Positions 4,857 through 6,281 of a stretch of 6,281 bases of DNA are shown here, in pieces. Source of the DNA: Nitrososphaerota archaeon. Its GTDB lineage: Archaea > Thermoproteota > Nitrososphaeria > Nitrososphaerales > CADDZS01. Positions within the stretch are counted from its first letter, which is position 1, and every line of letters starts with the position of its first letter. Location: assembly GCA_027314685.1 (NCBI GenBank), contig DAHVAI010000008.1:1-6281 (forward strand). The letters run 5' to 3'. The translations under genes were made by a program, and so were the position numbers. A model generated the notes under the pieces. The model made no database searches, had not been told where the DNA came from, and saw only the letters and a program-made list of their open reading frames with translations.

Positions 4857-5912
4857 TTGCCCGCGCATGTCATGGAGCTTCCCAGGAGAGTTGCAGCTGG
4901 CGACAACATCATTCGCCAGGTTGGAGCGCTACTGGAGGATCTGGAACTCGGTCGCCAATCCCTAATACTTTCTGGGCCCAACGTCAAGAAGGAAATCGGA
5001 AATGAACTTACGAAGTCATTACAGGACGTCGGTTTCAAGCAGGAATGGGGACTCGTTGGACCATCAACATTCCAAGAGGTCGAGCGCGTCACAAAGCTTG
5101 CTCTGGAGCGTAAGGTCAATTTTCTAATCGGTGTGGGTGGTGGCAAGTCAATTGACATTGCAAAGCTCGCATCATTCAATGTTAAAGTTCCTTTCGTTAG
5201 CGTGCCGACAAGCGCGTCGCACGACGGCATCTCTAGCCCATTTGGTTCGGTCAAGGGTCTGGACAAACCCTACTCAGTAGTCGCAAAACCACCGATTGCA
5301 ATTGTAGCTGACACTGAAGTGATCGCGAAAGCTCCATACAAGTTGTTGATAGCAGGATGCGGCGATCTGGCGGCGAAACTCACGGCGGTGAAGGACTGGG
5401 AGCTTTCACATATAAAGACAGGAGAATATTACGGGAGATACTCTGCAAGCCTCGCACTTCTCTCCGCTGATCTTATCATAGAAGATGCAAACATTATCTC
5501 ATCGCATAACAAGGAGAGTGTTCGTGTCGTGGTTGAGGCGCTGATAAGTTCCGGGGTAGCGGCGGGTATCGCCGGCAGTAGCAGACCCTGCAGTGGCTCC
5601 GAGCATCTCTTCAGCCACGCGATGGACATCGTTGCACCGGGAAAGGGACTCCACGGTGAAAGATGCGGTCTCGGGACAATAATGATGGCAAAACTACATG
5701 GGATGGACTATCAGTCATTGCGCCATTCGCTGAAGGTAATGGGGCTCCCTACAAAAGCCGAAGAAATTGGTGTCACGGCAGACGAGATAGTCGAATCTCT
5801 AGTTCTTGCAAGAGAGATTAGGAAAGAGAGGTACACGATTTTGGACGAAGTGAAACTGACCAAAGATTCAGCCAGAAGCCTAGCGATAGAGACTGGAATT
5901 ATCCCTAGCTAG
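4857..5912 (+). CDS. egsA: sn-Glycerol-1-phosphate dehydrogenase (NAD(P)+)
   Basis: The enzyme (EC 1.1.1.261) reduces dihydroxyacetone phosphate to sn-glycerol-1-phosphate, the backbone of archaeal ether lipids, in the cytosol. The 351-residue protein is normal length for the family. The opening MELPRRVAAGDNI matches the family start. The nucleotide-binding turn GVGGGKSID is at 92-100; VPTSASHDGISSPFGSVKG at 116-134 is a family signature for substrate and cofactor binding. Predicted zinc ligands are Asp170 (GCGDLAAK), His250 (SGSEHLFSHAMD) and His266 (LHGERCG), the standard set. The frame opens at TTG 4857, directly after a TAG, and adds MPAHV before the ATG at 4872. Homologues often have a few residues before the LPRRV block, so TTG is preferred slightly, but no clear ribosome binding site decides it. 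It is divergent from psmB and overlaps the next, convergent gene by 8 bases. Confidence 0.96.
   Translation: MPAHVMELPRRVAAGDNIIRQVGALLEDLELGRQSLILSGPNVKKEIGNELTKSLQDVGFKQEWGLVGPSTFQEVERVTKLALERKVNFLIGVGGGKSIDIAKLASFNVKVPFVSVPTSASHDGISSPFGSVKGLDKPYSVVAKPPIAIVADTEVIAKAPYKLLIAGCGDLAAKLTAVKDWELSHIKTGEYYGRYSASLALLSADLIIEDANIISSHNKESVRVVVEALISSGVAAGIAGSSRPCSGSEHLFSHAMDIVAPGKGLHGERCGLGTIMMAKLHGMDYQSLRHSLKVMGLPTKAEEIGVTADEIVESLVLAREIRKERYTILDEVKLTKDSARSLAIETGIIPS
5905..5912. other. CTAGCTAG palindrome with overlapping stops of egsA and the next gene
   Basis: The 8-base palindrome carries TAG at 5910-5912 as the egsA stop, and the complement of CTA at 5905-5907 as the stop of the minus-strand gene. 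It is the second convergent pair in the window with this arrangement and again leaves no separate terminator region. Confidence 0.95.
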
Positions 5913-6255
5913 ACTTTGCTTCTGGCGTTGCTTCCGCAGGTTTAGTTTCCTTTTTCTCATCTTCCTGCTTCTTTGCTTCAGCTTCTTTCTTCGCGGGGTT
6001 TTCGTACTCTTCTACGAACGTAACCTTGTCAAGCGGTTTGATGAACTTGAAGAGGTCGGTACTTATTCCTCTCTTTATGATCTGTAGACCATCCAGCAAG
6101 AAGTAATCGCTAGGAATGATCACCTTGACTTCTGCATCGCCAACGCTCTCGAATTTGATTTTCTCCTTCTCAAGAGGAAGTCTTCTATGGATCAGAGCTT
6201 CGATCTGCTGGCTGCGCTCATCCAGTTTCTGCTTTATCTCAACGTTGTACTGCAA
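5905..6255 (-). CDS. Conserved-looking hypothetical protein with charged C-terminal tail, possibly 5'-partial
   Basis: I do not recognise this 116-residue protein. Residues about 3-35 form a charged amphipathic helix (NVEIKQKLDERSQQIEALI). Residues about 36-85 look like a compact alpha/beta domain, with strands VKVIIPSDYFLLDG and DKVTFVEEYEN around a GLQIIKRGIST segment. From about 87 the chain is a low-complexity Lys/Glu/Ala/Pro tail that is probably disordered. No signal peptide or membrane segment is visible, so it is probably cytosolic. The best visible start is TTG at 6255 with AGGA 6 bases upstream, but the frame stays open to the right edge (reading NHRYAGKT before the TTG), so the true start may lie outside the window. 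It converges on egsA with an 8-base overlap. No function is assigned. Confidence 0.8.
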   Translation of the reverse strand: MQYNVEIKQKLDERSQQIEALIHRRLPLEKEKIKFESVGDAEVKVIIPSDYFLLDGLQIIKRGISTDLFKFIKPLDKVTFVEEYENPAKKEAEAKKQEDEKKETKPAEATPEAKSS

Positions 6256-6281
6256 TGTCTTTCCTGCGTACCTGTGGTTAA

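Noticed and set aside
4700..5266. 188-codon open frame on the minus strand across the psmB/egsA gap
   Set aside because: It lies antisense to egsA and overlaps the psmB start; its translation has no family features, and both genes it covers are clear conserved proteins.
1..6281. A mobile element, CRISPR array or defence island
   Set aside because: No direct-repeat arrays, terminal repeats, transposase or integrase motifs or defence genes are seen; all recognised genes are housekeeping genes.

Overview
The window is ordinary-looking archaeal core-genome sequence with roughly even base composition. It carries eight genes on both strands and shows no mobile element, CRISPR array, rRNA or tRNA. 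The archaeal assignment rests on several independent marks: an LSm protein next to ribosomal protein L37e, the KH-type CPSF nuclease aCPSF1, an archaeal proteasome beta subunit, and glycerol-1-phosphate dehydrogenase, the enzyme that sets archaeal lipid stereochemistry. The gene mix, the extensive use of TTG starts and the protein sequences fit a Nitrososphaera-like thaumarchaeon (Nitrososphaerota) best; that narrower placement is inference.

Left part (1-1066, minus strand): LSm, L37e and an unrecognised membrane-anchored coiled-coil protein form a tight operon read leftward, with gaps of about 30 bases; the last gene runs off the left edge. A 76-base divergent promoter region (1067-1142) separates it from a plus-strand pair: a pre-PUA/PUA RNA-binding protein (MCT-1/Tma20-like) and a short SepF-type protein.

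Middle (1988-4737, minus strand): the proteasome beta subunit is followed after 65 bases by aCPSF1, a ribonuclease known in archaea as a transcription termination factor. The same pairing occurs in Pyrococcus. The 65-base spacer contains two mutually exclusive hairpins. aCPSF1 converges on sepF, and both stop codons lie within one CTAG.

Right part (4738-6281): a second divergent promoter region with one near-symmetric TATA box separates psmB from egsA (glycerol-1-phosphate dehydrogenase, plus strand). egsA converges on an unrecognised small minus-strand gene with a charged tail; their stops overlap inside CTAGCTAG.

Functionally the window is a housekeeping block: RNA handling and translation (LSm, L37e, PUA protein, aCPSF1), protein turnover (psmB), membrane lipid synthesis (egsA) and a cell-division-type scaffold (SepF). 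I do not see a novel multi-gene system. The most interesting points are sequence oddities in known families: a degenerate KH loop in aCPSF1, Asn at the usual Asp166 position of the beta subunit, a SepF without its membrane-targeting N-terminus, stop codons shared between convergent genes, and the hairpins before aCPSF1.
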